From Halorubrum amylolyticum (GTDB taxonomy: Archaea; Halobacteriota; Halobacteria; Halobacteriales; Haloferacaceae), in NCBI RefSeq assembly GCF_004114995.1, contig NZ_SDJP01000003.1, forward strand, positions 24,001 to 88,000: a stretch of 64,000 nucleotides of DNA, written 5' to 3'. The position numbers and the translations under genes were made by a program. The notes under the pieces were generated by a model. The model had not been told where the DNA came from, ran no database searches, and saw nothing but the letters and a program-made list of their open reading frames with translations. Shown here in pieces: positions 1-9,831 of the stretch. How positions within the stretch are numbered: position 1 is the first letter of the stretch; every line of letters begins with the position of its first letter.

Positions 1-254
1 CCGTCGACGACGACCCCGTCGTCCCAGACCTCGTCGGATTCGGCCGGATCGTCGGCGGCCGCCTCCTCCTCCTCCTCGGAGGCCGAGTCGCCGGCGCCGT
101 CGGGCGCGTCGACGCCCTCGTCCGCCGGCTCGCGGGCGCCGTCGTCGCGGGCGTCCTCGCCGTTCCCCGTCGGGTCCGGGCTCCCGACGCCGGACTCTTC
201 CGGCTCTTCGGGGTCCTCGGTCGGCGGGTCGTTCGCGTCCTTTTCGTTGCTCAT
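1..254 (-). CDS. lonB: Probable LonB-type ATP-dependent protease, N-terminal part only
   Basis: The reading frame starts at an ATG at 254-252 and runs off the left edge, so only about 84 residues are visible. They are extremely rich in Asp, Glu, Gly and Ala (start MSNEKDANDPPTEDPEEPEE) and end with DEVWDDGVVVD. There is no domain to recognise. The Lon call rests on context: as I recall the Haloferax volcanii gene order, nadM and the SAM hydroxide adenosyltransferase gene lie next to the membrane-anchored LonB protease gene, whose N-terminus is likewise acidic. LonB is the essential membrane-bound AAA+ protease of haloarchaea. It is divergent from nadM. An A/T-rich box near 295-302 could be its promoter. 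Another acidic protein cannot be excluded. Confidence 0.5.
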   Translation of the reverse strand, partial: MSNEKDANDPPTEDPEEPEESGVGSPDPTGNGEDARDDGAREPADEGVDAPDGAGDSASEEEEEAAADDPAESDEVWDDGVVVD

Positions 255-390
255 AGAATCGGGGTTCGCTACGAAAAACGACGGGTCGGCAACTGATATA
301 CTTTCTCCCCGCGGCCGAACCGTGGGAGATCGGTAAAACGGGTTCGATACGCCCCGAAACCCCCGATATTCCACGTTGGCGGTTCCCACG

Positions 391-400
391 AGGTTTATAA
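391..400 (+). promoter_or_regulatory. TATA box of nadM
   Basis: The sequence TTTATAAA stands about 26-33 nt before the nadM ATG. This is the spacing of an archaeal TATA box in front of a leaderless transcript. No Shine-Dalgarno motif precedes the ATG, which agrees with a leaderless start. Confidence 0.6.
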
Positions 401-424
401 ACGAGGCTCCCGCTACGTGTATCC

Positions 425-955
425 ATGCGCGGGTTCTACATCGGGCGGTATCAGCCGTTTCACGACGGTCACCGACACATGGTCGAGGAGATCGCGTCCG
501 AGGTCGACGAACTCGTCCTCGGGATCGGTTCGGCCGGCGACTCCCACACCACCCGAAACCCGTTCACCGCCGGCGAGCGCGTGATGATGGTGACGAAGGC
601 CGTCGAGGAACTCGATGTCACGAGCTACGTCGTCCCCATCGAGGATCTGGACCGCAACTCCGTGTGGGTGAGCCACGTTCAGAGCATGACCCCGCGGTTC
701 GACGTGGCGTACTCGAACAACCCGCTCGTCGTCCGGCTGTTCGAGGAGGCCGGCGTCGAGGTCCGCGGCTCCCCGATGTTCCGCCGCGACGTGTTGGAGG
801 GGACGGAGCTTCGCGAGCGCATGATCCACGGCCGCGACTGGGAGGCGCTCGTCCCCGAGACCGTCGTCGACGTGATCGAGGAGATCGACGGCGTCGAGCG
901 CATCCGCCGGATCGCGGAGACCGACGCGAACGGCGAGGCGCCCTCCGACGCGTAG
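425..955 (+). CDS. nadM: Nicotinamide-nucleotide adenylyltransferase (archaeal NadM type)
   Basis: Transfers AMP from ATP to nicotinamide mononucleotide, the last step in making NAD in the cytoplasm. The 176-residue protein has the normal length of the archaeal family. The nucleotidyltransferase HxGH motif is H13-D-G-H16 in GRYQPFHDGH. The second ATP-binding segment, the counterpart of the ISSTxIR motif, is EGTELRERM at about residues 123-131. The start follows a TATA box by about 26 nt. The next gene on the strand, a SAM hydroxide adenosyltransferase, follows after 65 nt. An upstream in-frame extension in another frame is a GC-rich artefact. Confidence 0.93.
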   Translation: MRGFYIGRYQPFHDGHRHMVEEIASEVDELVLGIGSAGDSHTTRNPFTAGERVMMVTKAVEELDVTSYVVPIEDLDRNSVWVSHVQSMTPRFDVAYSNNPLVVRLFEEAGVEVRGSPMFRRDVLEGTELRERMIHGRDWEALVPETVVDVIEEIDGVERIRRIAETDANGEAPSDA

Positions 956-1020
956 CCGGTGGCCTCACCGCCGCGTTCCGCCACCTGCCTTTTAAGAACG
1001 AGCCGCACCGCCGATCGTCC

Positions 1021-1845
1021 ATGATCACGCTCGCCTCCGACTTCGGCTCGCCGTACCCCGCCGCGATGAAGGGAGTGATCCGACGCCACACCGACGCCGA
1101 GCTGATCGACGTCGCCCACGACCTGCCGCGCGGCGATCCCCGGGCGGCCGCCTTCTGGCTCCGCTTCGTGCTCCCGGAGTTCCCCCCGGCCGTCCACTGC
1201 GCGGTGATCGATCCGGGCGTCGGCACCGACCGGGACGCGCTGGTCGTCCGCGCCGGCTCGCACGTCCTCGTCGCCCCCGACAACGGGCTCGCGATGCCGC
1301 CGGCGCGGGCGCTTGCGGACGACGACGAGGTCGAAGCCTTCGTCGTCGACGTCGACAAGCCGGTGAGCGAGACGTTCCACGGCCGCGACGTGTTCGCGCC
1401 GACCGCGGCCCGAATCCGGGCGACGCTCGACGACGGCCCGGCGGCGACCACGCCCGACGAAGTCTCGGAGACGCTCACGGGCATGGACGACCTCTCGCCG
1501 GCGGCCGACCCCGTCGACCTCGTCCTCCCGGAGCCGAGCGTCGAGCGCGACGACGCGGGCGACCCGGTCGCCGTCGACGGCGAGGTGCTCGCGATCGACC
1601 GGTTCGGCAACGTCGTCACCAACGTCCCGGGCGAGCTGATCCGCGGCCGCGACTGGGTCCGGATCAACGGGGAGCTCACCCCGGTCGCCGAGACGTTCGG
1701 CGCGGTCGACCCGGGCGACCGGCTCGTCACCGTCGGGAGCCACGGCTACGTCGAGTGCGACGTGAACGACGGACGCGGCGACAGCGCGTTCGACCTCCGA
1801 CCGGGGGAGTCGGTGCGGATCGTCGCCGACAACGTGAGCGTTTGA
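1021..1845 (+). CDS. S-adenosyl-L-methionine hydroxide adenosyltransferase (DUF62/SAM hydrolase)
   Basis: Cleaves SAM to adenosine and methionine using an activated hydroxide; the physiological role in archaea is unclear, perhaps SAM homeostasis. The 274-residue protein starts MITLASDFGSPYPAAMKG, with the family Asp at D7, has IDPGVG and the HGRDVFAPTAA motif around H120 that carries the catalytic His, and ends with the C-terminal beta-barrel segment IDRFGNVVTNVP typical of this family (PF01887). The ATG at 1021 is chosen because the family starts directly with the ITL.SDFG strand. It lies 65 nt behind nadM on the same strand. Confidence 0.9.
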   Translation: MITLASDFGSPYPAAMKGVIRRHTDAELIDVAHDLPRGDPRAAAFWLRFVLPEFPPAVHCAVIDPGVGTDRDALVVRAGSHVLVAPDNGLAMPPARALADDDEVEAFVVDVDKPVSETFHGRDVFAPTAARIRATLDDGPAATTPDEVSETLTGMDDLSPAADPVDLVLPEPSVERDDAGDPVAVDGEVLAIDRFGNVVTNVPGELIRGRDWVRINGELTPVAETFGAVDPGDRLVTVGSHGYVECDVNDGRGDSAFDLRPGESVRIVADNVSV

Positions 1846-1863
1846 AGGGGTCTCCGGTCGCGC

Positions 1864-2325
1864 TCACAGCTCGACGCCGGACGGGATCAGGCTCTCGTTG
1901 CGGAGGAGGTTCCCCTCGTGGTCGTACACGAGGAAGGTGTCCTTGTCGTAGCTCACGAGCCGCTCGCCGTCGACGTCGATCTCGACCCGGTAGTGGGCGT
2001 CCTCGTCGCCCGCCGAGTCGCGCGCGGCGTGGATGAAGGGGAGCACGTCCGTGGCCGTCTCGTTGAGTTCGAGGACGAAGTCCCCGGTGTAGCGGTTCGT
2101 CACGCCGACCACGCCATCCGGGTCGTCCGCGGTCGAGAGCGGCTCGCGGAGCCGGAACGCGACGTCGACGTCGTCGGCGTCGAGGAGGTCGCCGTCGGTC
2201 CCCGAGAGCCGGTCGCGGAGGAGCCCGTCCGGTCCGTGGAAGTCGATACGGACCAGTGGCGTCCCCGGTCGGCCGGCGTCGTCGCCGACGCCTTCGACGG
2301 TCAGCTCGAAGTAGTTACGCCGCAT
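1864..2325 (-). CDS. Conserved haloarchaeal protein, resembles DUF5793
   Basis: A small acidic cytoplasmic protein of 153 residues from the ATG at 2325 (MRRNYFELTVEGV), or 157 from an ATG four codons upstream at 2337. The sequence alternates predicted beta strands (FELTVEGV, LVRIDFHG, DFVLELN, YRVEIDVDGERLVSY) with acidic loops and ends FLVYDHEGNLLRNESLIPSGVEL. I recall this pattern from the haloarchaeal family DUF5793, whose function is unknown. It is convergent with the SAM hydroxide adenosyltransferase gene (18-nt gap). No catalytic motif is visible. The family name is from memory and moderately certain. Confidence 0.75.
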   Translation of the reverse strand: MRRNYFELTVEGVGDDAGRPGTPLVRIDFHGPDGLLRDRLSGTDGDLLDADDVDVAFRLREPLSTADDPDGVVGVTNRYTGDFVLELNETATDVLPFIHAARDSAGDEDAHYRVEIDVDGERLVSYDKDTFLVYDHEGNLLRNESLIPSGVEL

Positions 2326-2337
2326 TGCCTGTGTCAT

Positions 2338-2560
2338 ACTTCGCGGTCGCCCCGTATGAACGTAACGGGCGGACCCCCGCCGGGCCACGAGAGACGAGGT
2401 GCCGACGGGGCCGGAGACCGCGGTGGCGACGAGACTGGAGACCGTGGCGAGGATGGGACCGAAGACCGCGCCGGCGAGGCCGACGACGGCGTCGGTGTCG
2501 CCGATGATAACTGCCGGGGGGATTTTAAACCGCCACGACCCATACGGCCTCGTAACGACG
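2338..2560. other. Divergent promoter region before the pilus operon
   Basis: A 223-bp gap between two divergent genes. A TTTTAAA box at about 2523-2529 stands 32-38 nt before the ATG of the pilus ATPase and is its likely TATA box. The rest is GC-rich, and I see no gene in it. Confidence 0.5.
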
Positions 2561-4240
2561 ATGGCGAGTGACGCGCGCGGCGACGCCGGGGACCGCATCG
2601 AGGCCCTCCGGCGGCGGCTCTCGCGGACGTGGGAGATGCTGCAGGGGTCGGACCTGAACGTCAGGCCCTTCAGGCCGGACACGGACGGCCCGCTCGCCGC
2701 CTTCGCGGTCCCCGACGGCGAGCGCGAGGTCGACCGGTACTGGGTGAACGCGCCGTACGCGTACGTCGTTATCACCTACGACGACGCGGAGAGCGAACAC
2801 CGGTACTACGCGGTCGAGCCGGAGCTAGACCGGTTCGAGCGCGACCTGCTTGACCGCGTCGTCGACGACATCCGCGACCCGCTGCTGTACCGCGAGGGCA
2901 CCGGGAAGACCGACGAGGAGACGCTCCGGGGGGAGCTGGAGGGGCTGTTGGAGGGGTACGGCGTCGACGCCGGGATGGACACGTTCCACGCGCTCGCGTA
3001 CTACCTCTACCGCGACTTCCGCGGCTACGGGAAGGTCGACCCCCTGCTCAACGACCGCCACATCGAGGACATCTCGTGTGACGGCTACGACCTCCCGATC
3101 TTCGTCTACCACGACGACTACACCGACGTCGAGACCAACGTCTCGTTCGGGAAGTCCGAGCTCGACAACTACGTGATCCGCCTCGCCCAGCAGTCCGGGC
3201 GCCACGTCTCCGTCGGCGATCCCATCGTGGAGACGACGCTGCCGGACGGGTCGCGCGCGGAGCTCGCGCTCGGCGAGGAGGTGACGCCGCGCGGCTCCGC
3301 GTTCACGATCCGCCAGTACGCCGAGGACCCGTTCACCCCGATCGATCTGGTGGAGTACGGCACGTTCTCGGTCGAGCAGATGGCGTACTTCTGGCTCTGT
3401 ATCGAGCACAACAAGAGCCTCATCTTCGCCGGCGGCACCGCCTCCGGGAAGACCACCTCGATGAACGCGGTGTCGATGTTCGTCCCGCCGCGCGCGAAGG
3501 TGCTCACCATCGAGGACACCCGCGAGCTCTCGCTCTACCACGACAACTGGCTCTCCTCGGTCACCCGGGAGCGCCGCTACGAGGGCGCCGACATCGACAT
3601 GTACGACCTGCTCCGGTCCGCGCTTCGCCACCGCCCCGAGTACATCGTGGTCGGGGAGGTCCGCGGGGAGGAGGCGATCACCCTGTTCCAAGCGATGAAC
3701 ACCGGCCACACCACCTTCTCGACGATGCACGCCGACTCGATCGAGACGGTGATAAACCGGCTGGAGAACGAGCCGATCAACGTGCCGCGCGCGATGGTCC
3801 AGTCGCTCGATATGCTGTCGATCCAGACGCTGACCCGCGCGGGCGACCAGCGCGTCCGGCGCGCGAAGACGATCGGCGAGATCGGCGGGATCGACCAGCG
3901 CACCGGGGAACTCGACTACTCCTCGGCGTTCGAGTGGGACGCCGAGACCGACGAGTTCCGCCGGAACGACTCGTCGCTCTTAGAGGAGATCGCCGACGAG
4001 CGCGGCTGGTCCCGGTCGGAGCTACTCCGCGAGGTCCGGCGGCGCGAGCGCTTCCTCGAACTGCTCCGCGGGCTCGGCGTCACCGACTACCGGGCGTTCA
4101 CCGCCCTCGTCAACGAGTACTACGCCGACCCCGAGCGCGTGATGGACCGGCTCGAAGAACGGGGCGACGGGAAGGTCGAACAGCGGGGCGACGACGCGGC
4201 CGATCCTCCGGGACCGGTCGGGGACGCCGGCGACGAATGA
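2561..4240 (+). CDS. Type IV pilus/secretion ATPase, PilB/GspE family (archaeal)
   Basis: Hexameric ATPase that drives assembly of type IV pilus-like filaments from the cytoplasmic side of the membrane. The 559-residue protein has an N-terminal domain, then the RecA-like core: Walker A GGTASGKTT at residues 291-299 (Lys297), an Asp-box region KVLTIEDTREL, the Walker B/His-box segment YIVVGEVRGEE at 361-371 and the switch TGHTTFSTMHADS. The C-terminal 80 residues are charged and helical. The ATG at 2561 follows a TATA box; longer in-frame upstream sequence is only GC-rich read-through. It overlaps the next gene, a TadC/PilC membrane protein, by ATGA. No prepilin gene is next to it, so the filament type cannot be told; archaellum FlaI/ArlI is less likely because no arl genes are present. 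Confidence 0.92.
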   Translation: MASDARGDAGDRIEALRRRLSRTWEMLQGSDLNVRPFRPDTDGPLAAFAVPDGEREVDRYWVNAPYAYVVITYDDAESEHRYYAVEPELDRFERDLLDRVVDDIRDPLLYREGTGKTDEETLRGELEGLLEGYGVDAGMDTFHALAYYLYRDFRGYGKVDPLLNDRHIEDISCDGYDLPIFVYHDDYTDVETNVSFGKSELDNYVIRLAQQSGRHVSVGDPIVETTLPDGSRAELALGEEVTPRGSAFTIRQYAEDPFTPIDLVEYGTFSVEQMAYFWLCIEHNKSLIFAGGTASGKTTSMNAVSMFVPPRAKVLTIEDTRELSLYHDNWLSSVTRERRYEGADIDMYDLLRSALRHRPEYIVVGEVRGEEAITLFQAMNTGHTTFSTMHADSIETVINRLENEPINVPRAMVQSLDMLSIQTLTRAGDQRVRRAKTIGEIGGIDQRTGELDYSSAFEWDAETDEFRRNDSSLLEEIADERGWSRSELLREVRRRERFLELLRGLGVTDYRAFTALVNEYYADPERVMDRLEERGDGKVEQRGDDAADPPGPVGDAGDE

Positions 4241-6399
4241 TCGCGTACCTTCCCCTGCTCGCCGCGGTCGGGTGCTGTCTGGCGCTGCTCCTGCCCGCGG
4301 TCGACGACGGGGCGGACCTCGTCGTCACCCGCGTCGCGCTGTCGCTCTTCGGCGACTACGTCGGAGAAGACGGGCCGCGGCGGCAGCGCCAGCGAGACCT
4401 GATGCGCGCCGCCCACATCGCGGGCACTCACCGGGAGTACGCCGCCAAGACGCTTCTGTACGCGGGCGTGCTCGGCGTCGCCGGCAGCGTCGTCGGCGTG
4501 TACGTCGCGGCCGGGCTCCTCTCGGCGCTCGACGTGAGCGAGGCGGCCCTGCGGGAGACGCTTCCGGCGTCGCTCGGGTTCCTCGCCGGCGTGACCCGGC
4601 TCACGGAGATCGGGATCGCCGAGCTGTTCCTCCTGTTGACGCTGGCGTCGGCGACGCTCGGCTCCGCGCTCGCGGTCGGGATGTACTACGGTCGGTGGGA
4701 GCTGCTCGACCAGCGCGCTCACGCGCGGGGGGCGGAGATCGACGCCACCCTCCCCCGCACCGTCGCGTTCATGTACGCGCTGTCGCGGTCGGGGATGCCG
4801 TTTCCCCGCGTGATGGACACCCTCGCGGAGAACGAGGCGGTGTACGGCGAGGCGGCGACGGAGCTGTCGGTCGCCGTCCGCGACATGAACGCCTTCGGCA
4901 CCGACGCGCTGACCGCGCTCCAGCGCACGGCCCGGCGCACCCCGAGCGAGGACTTAGCCGACTTCGCGGAGAACCTCGCGTCCGTGCTCGGCACCGGCCA
5001 GCCCATCTCGACGTTCCTCAGCGACCAGTACGAGCTGTATCAGGAGGAGGCCGAGGCGAAACAGCAGCAGTACCTCGAACTGCTCTCCACGTTCGCGGAG
5101 GCGTACGTCACCGCCTTAGTGGCCGGCCCGTTGTTCTTCATCACCATCCTCGTCGTGATCGGTCTCGTGTTGGAGGACACCCTCCCCCTGTTGCGCGTCG
5201 TGGTCTACGTCGGGGTGCCGCTGGCGACGTTCGGGTTCGTGGTCTACGTCGACAGCGTCACGCAGGGGGTCGGCGGCACCGAGACCGTCGACCTCTCGAA
5301 GGCGATCGAGGACGGGGCGACGGCCGGCGGCGCGGGCGGCGCGGAAGACGCCGACGGGTCCGGTCTCGCCGACGGCGGCGCACAGGCGGACGGGGGCGTG
5401 GCGGTGGACGGGAGCGGCCGCGACCGCTGGGCGGCGAGCCGCGAGCGCCTCCGGGCGTACGACCGGGTCCGGTCGCTTCGCCGGTGGGCCGCCTCGCCCG
5501 TCGAGAGCGTGCTCGACGAGCCGCGCACGGTGTTCCTCCTCTCCGTCCCGCTCGCGGTCGTCGGCCTGCTCGCGACCGCCTTCCCGATCACCCTCGGACC
5601 GCCGACCGAGATGGTCGCGCAGGTCGAGACGCCGGTCGCCGCCGCGACCGCGCTCGTGCTCGCGAGCTACGCCGTCGTCTACGAGGCGCGCAAGCGCCGG
5701 GTCCGGCGGATCGAGTCGGCGGTCCCCGACTTCCTCGACCGGCTCGCCAGCGTCAACGAGGCGGGCACCTCCGTGGTCGGGAGCGTCCGGCGCGTCGCGG
5801 ACTCGAACTTAGAGGGACTCACCGACGACCTACAGCGCACCCGGCGCGACATCGACTGGGGCGCCGACGTGGGCACCGCCCTCCGGCGGCTGGAGCGACG
5901 GGTCCGGTCGCCGATGACCTCGCGGGCGGTCGCGCTGATCACGAACGCGATGCGGGCCAGCGGCGACATCGGTCCCGTGCTCCGGATCGCGGCCGACGAG
6001 GCGCGCGCGACGTGGTCGCTCCGCCGAGAGCGCCGGCAGGTGATGTTGACGTACCTCATCGTGATCTACATCTCCTTCCTCGTCTTCCTGGGGATCATCG
6101 CCTCGCTGTCGGTGTCCTTTATCCCCGCGATCGAGGAGGCGGCGATCCCCGGTTCGGGCGCCGGCGCGAGCGACCTCCCCGGCGCGTCGGGCGGTCCCTC
6201 GGGGATCACGGGGGGACTCGGCGACATCGACGCGAGCGCCTACGAGCAGCTGTTCTTCCACGCCGCGGCGATACAGGCGGTCTGCTCCGGGCTCGTCGCC
6301 GGCCAGCTCGGCGAGGGATCGGTCAAGGACGGCGCGAAACACGTCGTCGTCCTGCTTCTGTTGACGCTCGCCGCGTTCCTCGTCATCGACGTGGTGTGA
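4237..6399 (+). CDS. Type II/IV secretion system F family membrane platform protein (PilC/TadC-like)
   Basis: Integral membrane platform that couples the adjacent ATPase to pilin assembly. The 720-residue protein begins inside the ATPase stop codon (ATGA overlap), so the two are translationally coupled. It has an N-terminal hydrophobic helix (LLAAVGCCLALLL), a first GspF domain with PRTVAFMYALSRSGMPFPRVMDTLAENE, membrane helices such as ALVAGPLFFITILVVIGLVL, an Ala/Gly/Asp-rich linker (about residues 350-395) and a second GspF domain (VPDFLDRLASVNEAGTSVVGSVRRV, then LTYLIVIYISFLVFLGIIASL). Two F domains in one chain are normal for haloarchaeal pili. It ends with a hydrophobic segment near VVVLLLLTLAAFLVIDVV. 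Confidence 0.9.
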   Translation: MIAYLPLLAAVGCCLALLLPAVDDGADLVVTRVALSLFGDYVGEDGPRRQRQRDLMRAAHIAGTHREYAAKTLLYAGVLGVAGSVVGVYVAAGLLSALDVSEAALRETLPASLGFLAGVTRLTEIGIAELFLLLTLASATLGSALAVGMYYGRWELLDQRAHARGAEIDATLPRTVAFMYALSRSGMPFPRVMDTLAENEAVYGEAATELSVAVRDMNAFGTDALTALQRTARRTPSEDLADFAENLASVLGTGQPISTFLSDQYELYQEEAEAKQQQYLELLSTFAEAYVTALVAGPLFFITILVVIGLVLEDTLPLLRVVVYVGVPLATFGFVVYVDSVTQGVGGTETVDLSKAIEDGATAGGAGGAEDADGSGLADGGAQADGGVAVDGSGRDRWAASRERLRAYDRVRSLRRWAASPVESVLDEPRTVFLLSVPLAVVGLLATAFPITLGPPTEMVAQVETPVAAATALVLASYAVVYEARKRRVRRIESAVPDFLDRLASVNEAGTSVVGSVRRVADSNLEGLTDDLQRTRRDIDWGADVGTALRRLERRVRSPMTSRAVALITNAMRASGDIGPVLRIAADEARATWSLRRERRQVMLTYLIVIYISFLVFLGIIASLSVSFIPAIEEAAIPGSGAGASDLPGASGGPSGITGGLGDIDASAYEQLFFHAAAIQAVCSGLVAGQLGEGSVKDGAKHVVVLLLLTLAAFLVIDVV

Positions 6400-6450
6400 G
6401 TCGCCGCCGGACGAGCGCCGGCCTCGTCGTCGCTTCGGCGCCGGCAGCCA

Positions 6451-6470
6451 CCGGACCTAAATCGGTCCGG
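6451..6470. promoter_or_regulatory. Perfect inverted repeat CCGGACC-N6-GGTCCGG
   Basis: Seven-base arms flank a TAAATC spacer, 15-34 nt before the ATG of the methyltransferase gene and 52 nt after the pilus operon. It may be an operator around the promoter, or a hairpin ending the upstream transcript. The sequence alone does not decide. Confidence 0.4.
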
Positions 6471-6484
6471 AACGACCGCCCGAC

Positions 6485-7153
6485 ATGGACCCCGAGCCGG
6501 GAGGTGACCACGAGGCCGACGCCGACCCTCAGTCGACGTACGACCGCATCGCCGCGCACTTCTCGAAGACGAGGGAGTACGCGTGGCCGGAGGTCGAGTC
6601 GTTCCTCGACGGGCGCACCGCGGCGCGCGCGCTCGACCTCGGCTGCGGCAACGGGCGTCACGCGGAGCTCCTCGCCGAGCGCGCGGACGCGGTCGTCGGC
6701 GTCGACCTCAGCCGCGGGCTCCTCCGCGAGGCGGTCGCTCGCGCCCGCGATCGGACATACGACGGGACCGCGTCGTTCGTCCACGGCGACGCCGCGGCCC
6801 TGCCGATCGCGGCCGACGCGGTCGGGCTCGCCGTGTACGTCGCGACCGTGCACCACCTCCCGTCGCGCGAGGCCCGGGTCCGGAGCCTCGACGAGCTCGC
6901 GCGGGTCCTCGCACCGAGCGGGACCGCGCTGGTGAGCGCGTGGAGCACGGCCCACGACCGGTTCGACCGGGAGGAGGGGTTCGACACGACGGTCGACTGG
7001 ACGCTCCCGGGCGGCGAGACGGTGCCGCGGTACTATCACATCTACTCGCCCGCGGAGTTCGAGGCCGATATCGCGAAGAGCGCCCTCGAAACCGCCGATG
7101 CCGACGTGTCGAGCGGGAACTGCTACGCGACCGTCACCGTCCCGCCCCCCTAA
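6485..7153 (+). CDS. Class I SAM-dependent methyltransferase, Trm9/ALKBH8-like
   Basis: A 222-residue methyltransferase. Residues 19-41 (YDRIAAHFSKTREYAWPEVE, then SFL) match the signature that opens yeast Trm9 and human ALKBH8, enzymes that finish wobble-uridine side chains in tRNA. SAM motif I is ALDLGCGNGRH at 49-59, followed by VVGVDLS, and a Trm9-like HHLPSREARVRSLDELARVLAPSGTALVSAWS segment. The C-terminal PRYYHIYSPAEFEADI also fits Trm9-type enzymes. A tRNA substrate is inference from similarity; archaeal relatives are little studied. It is a single gene on the plus strand between the pilus operon and a transducer. Confidence 0.85.
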   Translation: MDPEPGGDHEADADPQSTYDRIAAHFSKTREYAWPEVESFLDGRTAARALDLGCGNGRHAELLAERADAVVGVDLSRGLLREAVARARDRTYDGTASFVHGDAAALPIAADAVGLAVYVATVHHLPSREARVRSLDELARVLAPSGTALVSAWSTAHDRFDREEGFDTTVDWTLPGGETVPRYYHIYSPAEFEADIAKSALETADADVSSGNCYATVTVPPP

Positions 7154-7213
7154 TTATCGATGTCGATATTGGCGTGGGAGGATTAAAGAGACAGTGACGA
7201 CCGCGTCGATGTA

Positions 7214-9793
7214 ATGAGTTCCACACGTCTCGGTCGCCTTCTGCGCCGGCTGAGTCCCGACGCGGTCACCCGGAGCTACCTCGCGAAGTTCGCGGTCGCC
7301 GTGCTGGTGGTCGTCGCCGCTATCGGGGCGGTGGGCGCGGTCACCTACGCGGAGACGACCGATCAGCTCGAGTCCAACGCGCAGGCGGACTACACCGCGG
7401 TCGCGGAGCTGAGCGGCACCGAAATCGACGGCTGGACGAGCGCCCGCCGCTCGACGGTACGCGACATCGCGGACAACGGGGCGTTCTCCGAGGAGCCGGA
7501 CGTGACGAGCCGGTACCTCATCTCGCACAAATCGCGGACGACCGACGAGGTGATCGCCCTCCACCACGTCGACCGCAAGGAGGGGACCGTGCTCGCGTCG
7601 AGCCAAGACGCTCCCGACTCCGGCGCCGCCCTCACGAGTCAGGAATGGTTCGACGACAACCTACTGTACGGCGATCAGGTCTACACCACGCCGACCTACG
7701 AGGTCGACGGCGACCAGCGGATCGCGTACGTCGCTCTGACGCCGATGCGCGATTACCTCGTCATGGAGGTCACTCTGGCTCCGGTCGTCGCGGACCTCCG
7801 CCAGCCGACCGACGGCGCGTTCACGACGCTCGTGCAGTCGGACGGGACGATCGCCGCCGGGGACCGCGAGGGCGTCGCCGGGGAGCGGTACAACGGCGGC
7901 ATCCGCTCCGTTCTCTTCGATGAGGAGAACCCGGTCGGCTCGATCGCGTCCGCGACGTTCGGGTTCGCCGAGGGGACCGAGTACTTCGTGGCGTACGCGC
8001 CGGTGCCGTCCGAGGACTGGTCGGTCGCGGTCCACGTCCCGCTGTCGGAGGCGTACGCCCTCTCCGGGATGATCGGCCGGAATCTCCTCCTGATCGTCGG
8101 GGTCGCGATCGTCGGGCTCGGGCTCCTCGGCGCGACGCTCGGCCGGGGGACCGTCGTCGAGCTGAACCGCCTCGGAAACCGGGCGCGCGAGCTGGAGGCC
8201 GGCAACCTCGACGTGGATCTGGAGACCAGCCGTCGGGACGAGTTCGGCGACCTCTACGGCGCGTTCTCGACCATGCGCGACTCGCTGCGCGAGGAGATCG
8301 AGTCGGCGGAGACGCAGCGAGAGCGCGCGGAGGCAGCGAAGGCGGAGAGCGAGGCGTTCGCGCGGACGCTGGAGGAGCGCGCCGCGGCCTTCGGGGCGAC
8401 GATGGAGGAGTGCGCCGACGGCGACCTCACCGCCCGGCTCGACGCCCAACCTGACGACCCCGAGGCACTTCGGGAGATCGCCGACGGGTTCAACGACGCG
8501 ATAGACGAGCTGGAGGCGACGATCGCCGAGGTCGACGCGTTCGCGGGCGAGGTGGCGGAGAAGAGCGAGGCGGTGACGGACGGCACCGACGAGGTCGCCG
8601 AGGCCGGGCGCGAGACGAGCGACGCGGTCGACGAGATCTCGGCGGGCGCGGAGCGACAGAGCCGACAGCTCGCCGACGTCGCCGGCGAGATGGAGGACAT
8701 GTCTGCCACCGTCGAGGAGGTGGCGGCCTCCGCCGAGCAGGTGGCGTCCACCTCGCAGCGGGCGAGCGAGCTCACCGAGCGGGGGCGCGGGGCGACCGGC
8801 GACGCGGTCGACGAGCTGCACGCGATCGAGGAGCGGTCGGAGTCGGCCGCGGAGACCGTCGAGCGGCTGGAGGCCGAGATGGGGGAGGTCGACGAGATCG
8901 TCGAGACGATCTCGGAGATCGCGGACCAGACGAACCTGCTCGCGCTGAACGCCTCGATCGAGGCCGCCCGCGCGGGCGAGGCCGGCTCCGGCTTCGCGGT
9001 CGTCGCCGAGGAGGTGAAGTCGCTCGCGGAGGAGACCCAGGAGTCCGCCGCCGAGGTCGAGACGCTGATCGACGGCCTTCGCGAGCGCACCGACGAGAGC
9101 GTCACCGAGATGGCCGCGATCCGCGAGGGCGTCGACGACGGGGTCGACACCGTCGAGGAGGCCGAGGACGCGCTGGAGGCTGTCGCCGAGCGCGTGACCG
9201 AGGCCGACGACGGGGTCCAGGAGATCTCCGGCGCGATGGACGCGCAGGCCTCGTCCGTCAGCGAGGTCACCGGCGCCGTCGACGACCTGGCCGGCGTGAG
9301 CCAGCAGACGACCGCGGAGGCGACGACCGTCGCGTCGACCGCCGAGGAGCAGGCCGTGACGCTGCGGGAGGTGTCCGAGCAGGCCCACGATCTGACGGAG
9401 CGCGCACGCGACCTGCGCCGCATGACCGACGCGTTCGACGTCGACGAGGCCGAGGCGGGACGTGCGGTCGGCGCCGACACCGACGCCGAGGGCGACACCG
9501 GGAGCGACGCCGAGGTCGCCCCGGAAGTCGAGGGCGGTTCGGAAACCGACGCGGGAACGCCCGAGACGACGGACAAAGCCGGCGGGGAAACGGACGGAGA
9601 CGGAGGAGAGCGCGAAACCGAACCGAAGCCGGAGGAGGAGTCCGGGTTCGCGTTCGACACGGAGGAGACGGACGAGACCGACTCGTCGGTGAGCGCCGAC
9701 GGCGGCGTCGCTCGCGAGGCGGACGAGACGGAGGGTACGAGCGAGGCGAACGCGACGCTCGACGGGTCGGCCGACGGGAACGCAGGAGAGTAG
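7214..9793 (+). CDS. Methyl-accepting taxis transducer (Htr family)
   Basis: Membrane receptor that signals to CheA/CheW to bias the archaellum motor. Of 859 residues, TM1 is at about 24-48, an extracellular dCache-like sensor spans 50-285 (ending [27 protein letters not shown] strand), and TM2 is at about 291-312. HAMP 1 (312-365, [20 protein letters not shown]) is followed by a second HAMP-like unit (about 396-440, [17 protein letters not shown]). The signalling hairpin [20 protein letters not shown] starts near 569 and continues [22 protein letters not shown]. The last 110 residues are a disordered Glu/Asp/Thr tail with no pentapeptide methylesterase tether. The ligand cannot be told. No che genes lie nearby. 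Confidence 0.93.
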   Translation: MSSTRLGRLLRRLSPDAVTRSYLAKFAVAVLVVVAAIGAVGAVTYAETTDQLESNAQADYTAVAELSGTEIDGWTSARRSTVRDIADNGAFSEEPDVTSRYLISHKSRTTDEVIALHHVDRKEGTVLASSQDAPDSGAALTSQEWFDDNLLYGDQVYTTPTYEVDGDQRIAYVALTPMRDYLVMEVTLAPVVADLRQPTDGAFTTLVQSDGTIAAGDREGVAGERYNGGIRSVLFDEENPVGSIASATFGFAEGTEYFVAYAPVPSEDWSVAVHVPLSEAYALSGMIGRNLLLIVGVAIVGLGLLGATLGRGTVVELNRLGNRARELEAGNLDVDLETSRRDEFGDLYGAFSTMRDSLREEIESAETQRERAEAAKAESEAFARTLEERAAAFGATMEECADGDLTARLDAQPDDPEALREIADGFNDAIDELEATIAEVDAFAGEVAEKSEAVTDGTDEVAEAGRETSDAVDEISAGAERQSRQLADVAGEMEDMSATVEEVAASAEQVASTSQRASELTERGRGATGDAVDELHAIEERSESAAETVERLEAEMGEVDEIVETISEIADQTNLLALNASIEAARAGEAGSGFAVVAEEVKSLAEETQESAAEVETLIDGLRERTDESVTEMAAIREGVDDGVDTVEEAEDALEAVAERVTEADDGVQEISGAMDAQASSVSEVTGAVDDLAGVSQQTTAEATTVASTAEEQAVTLREVSEQAHDLTERARDLRRMTDAFDVDEAEAGRAVGADTDAEGDTGSDAEVAPEVEGGSETDAGTPETTDKAGGETDGDGGERETEPKPEEESGFAFDTEETDETDSSVSADGGVAREADETEGTSEANATLDGSADGNAGE

Positions 9794-9831
9794 CCGCGCC
9801 GCCTACCGCGGCGGTCGAGTCACGAATCGCC

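Noticed and set aside
7661..9388. 575-codon minus-strand frame opposite the transducer gene
   Set aside because: The transducer frame has all family motifs. The opposite frame is a Leu/Arg/Gly-rich shadow.
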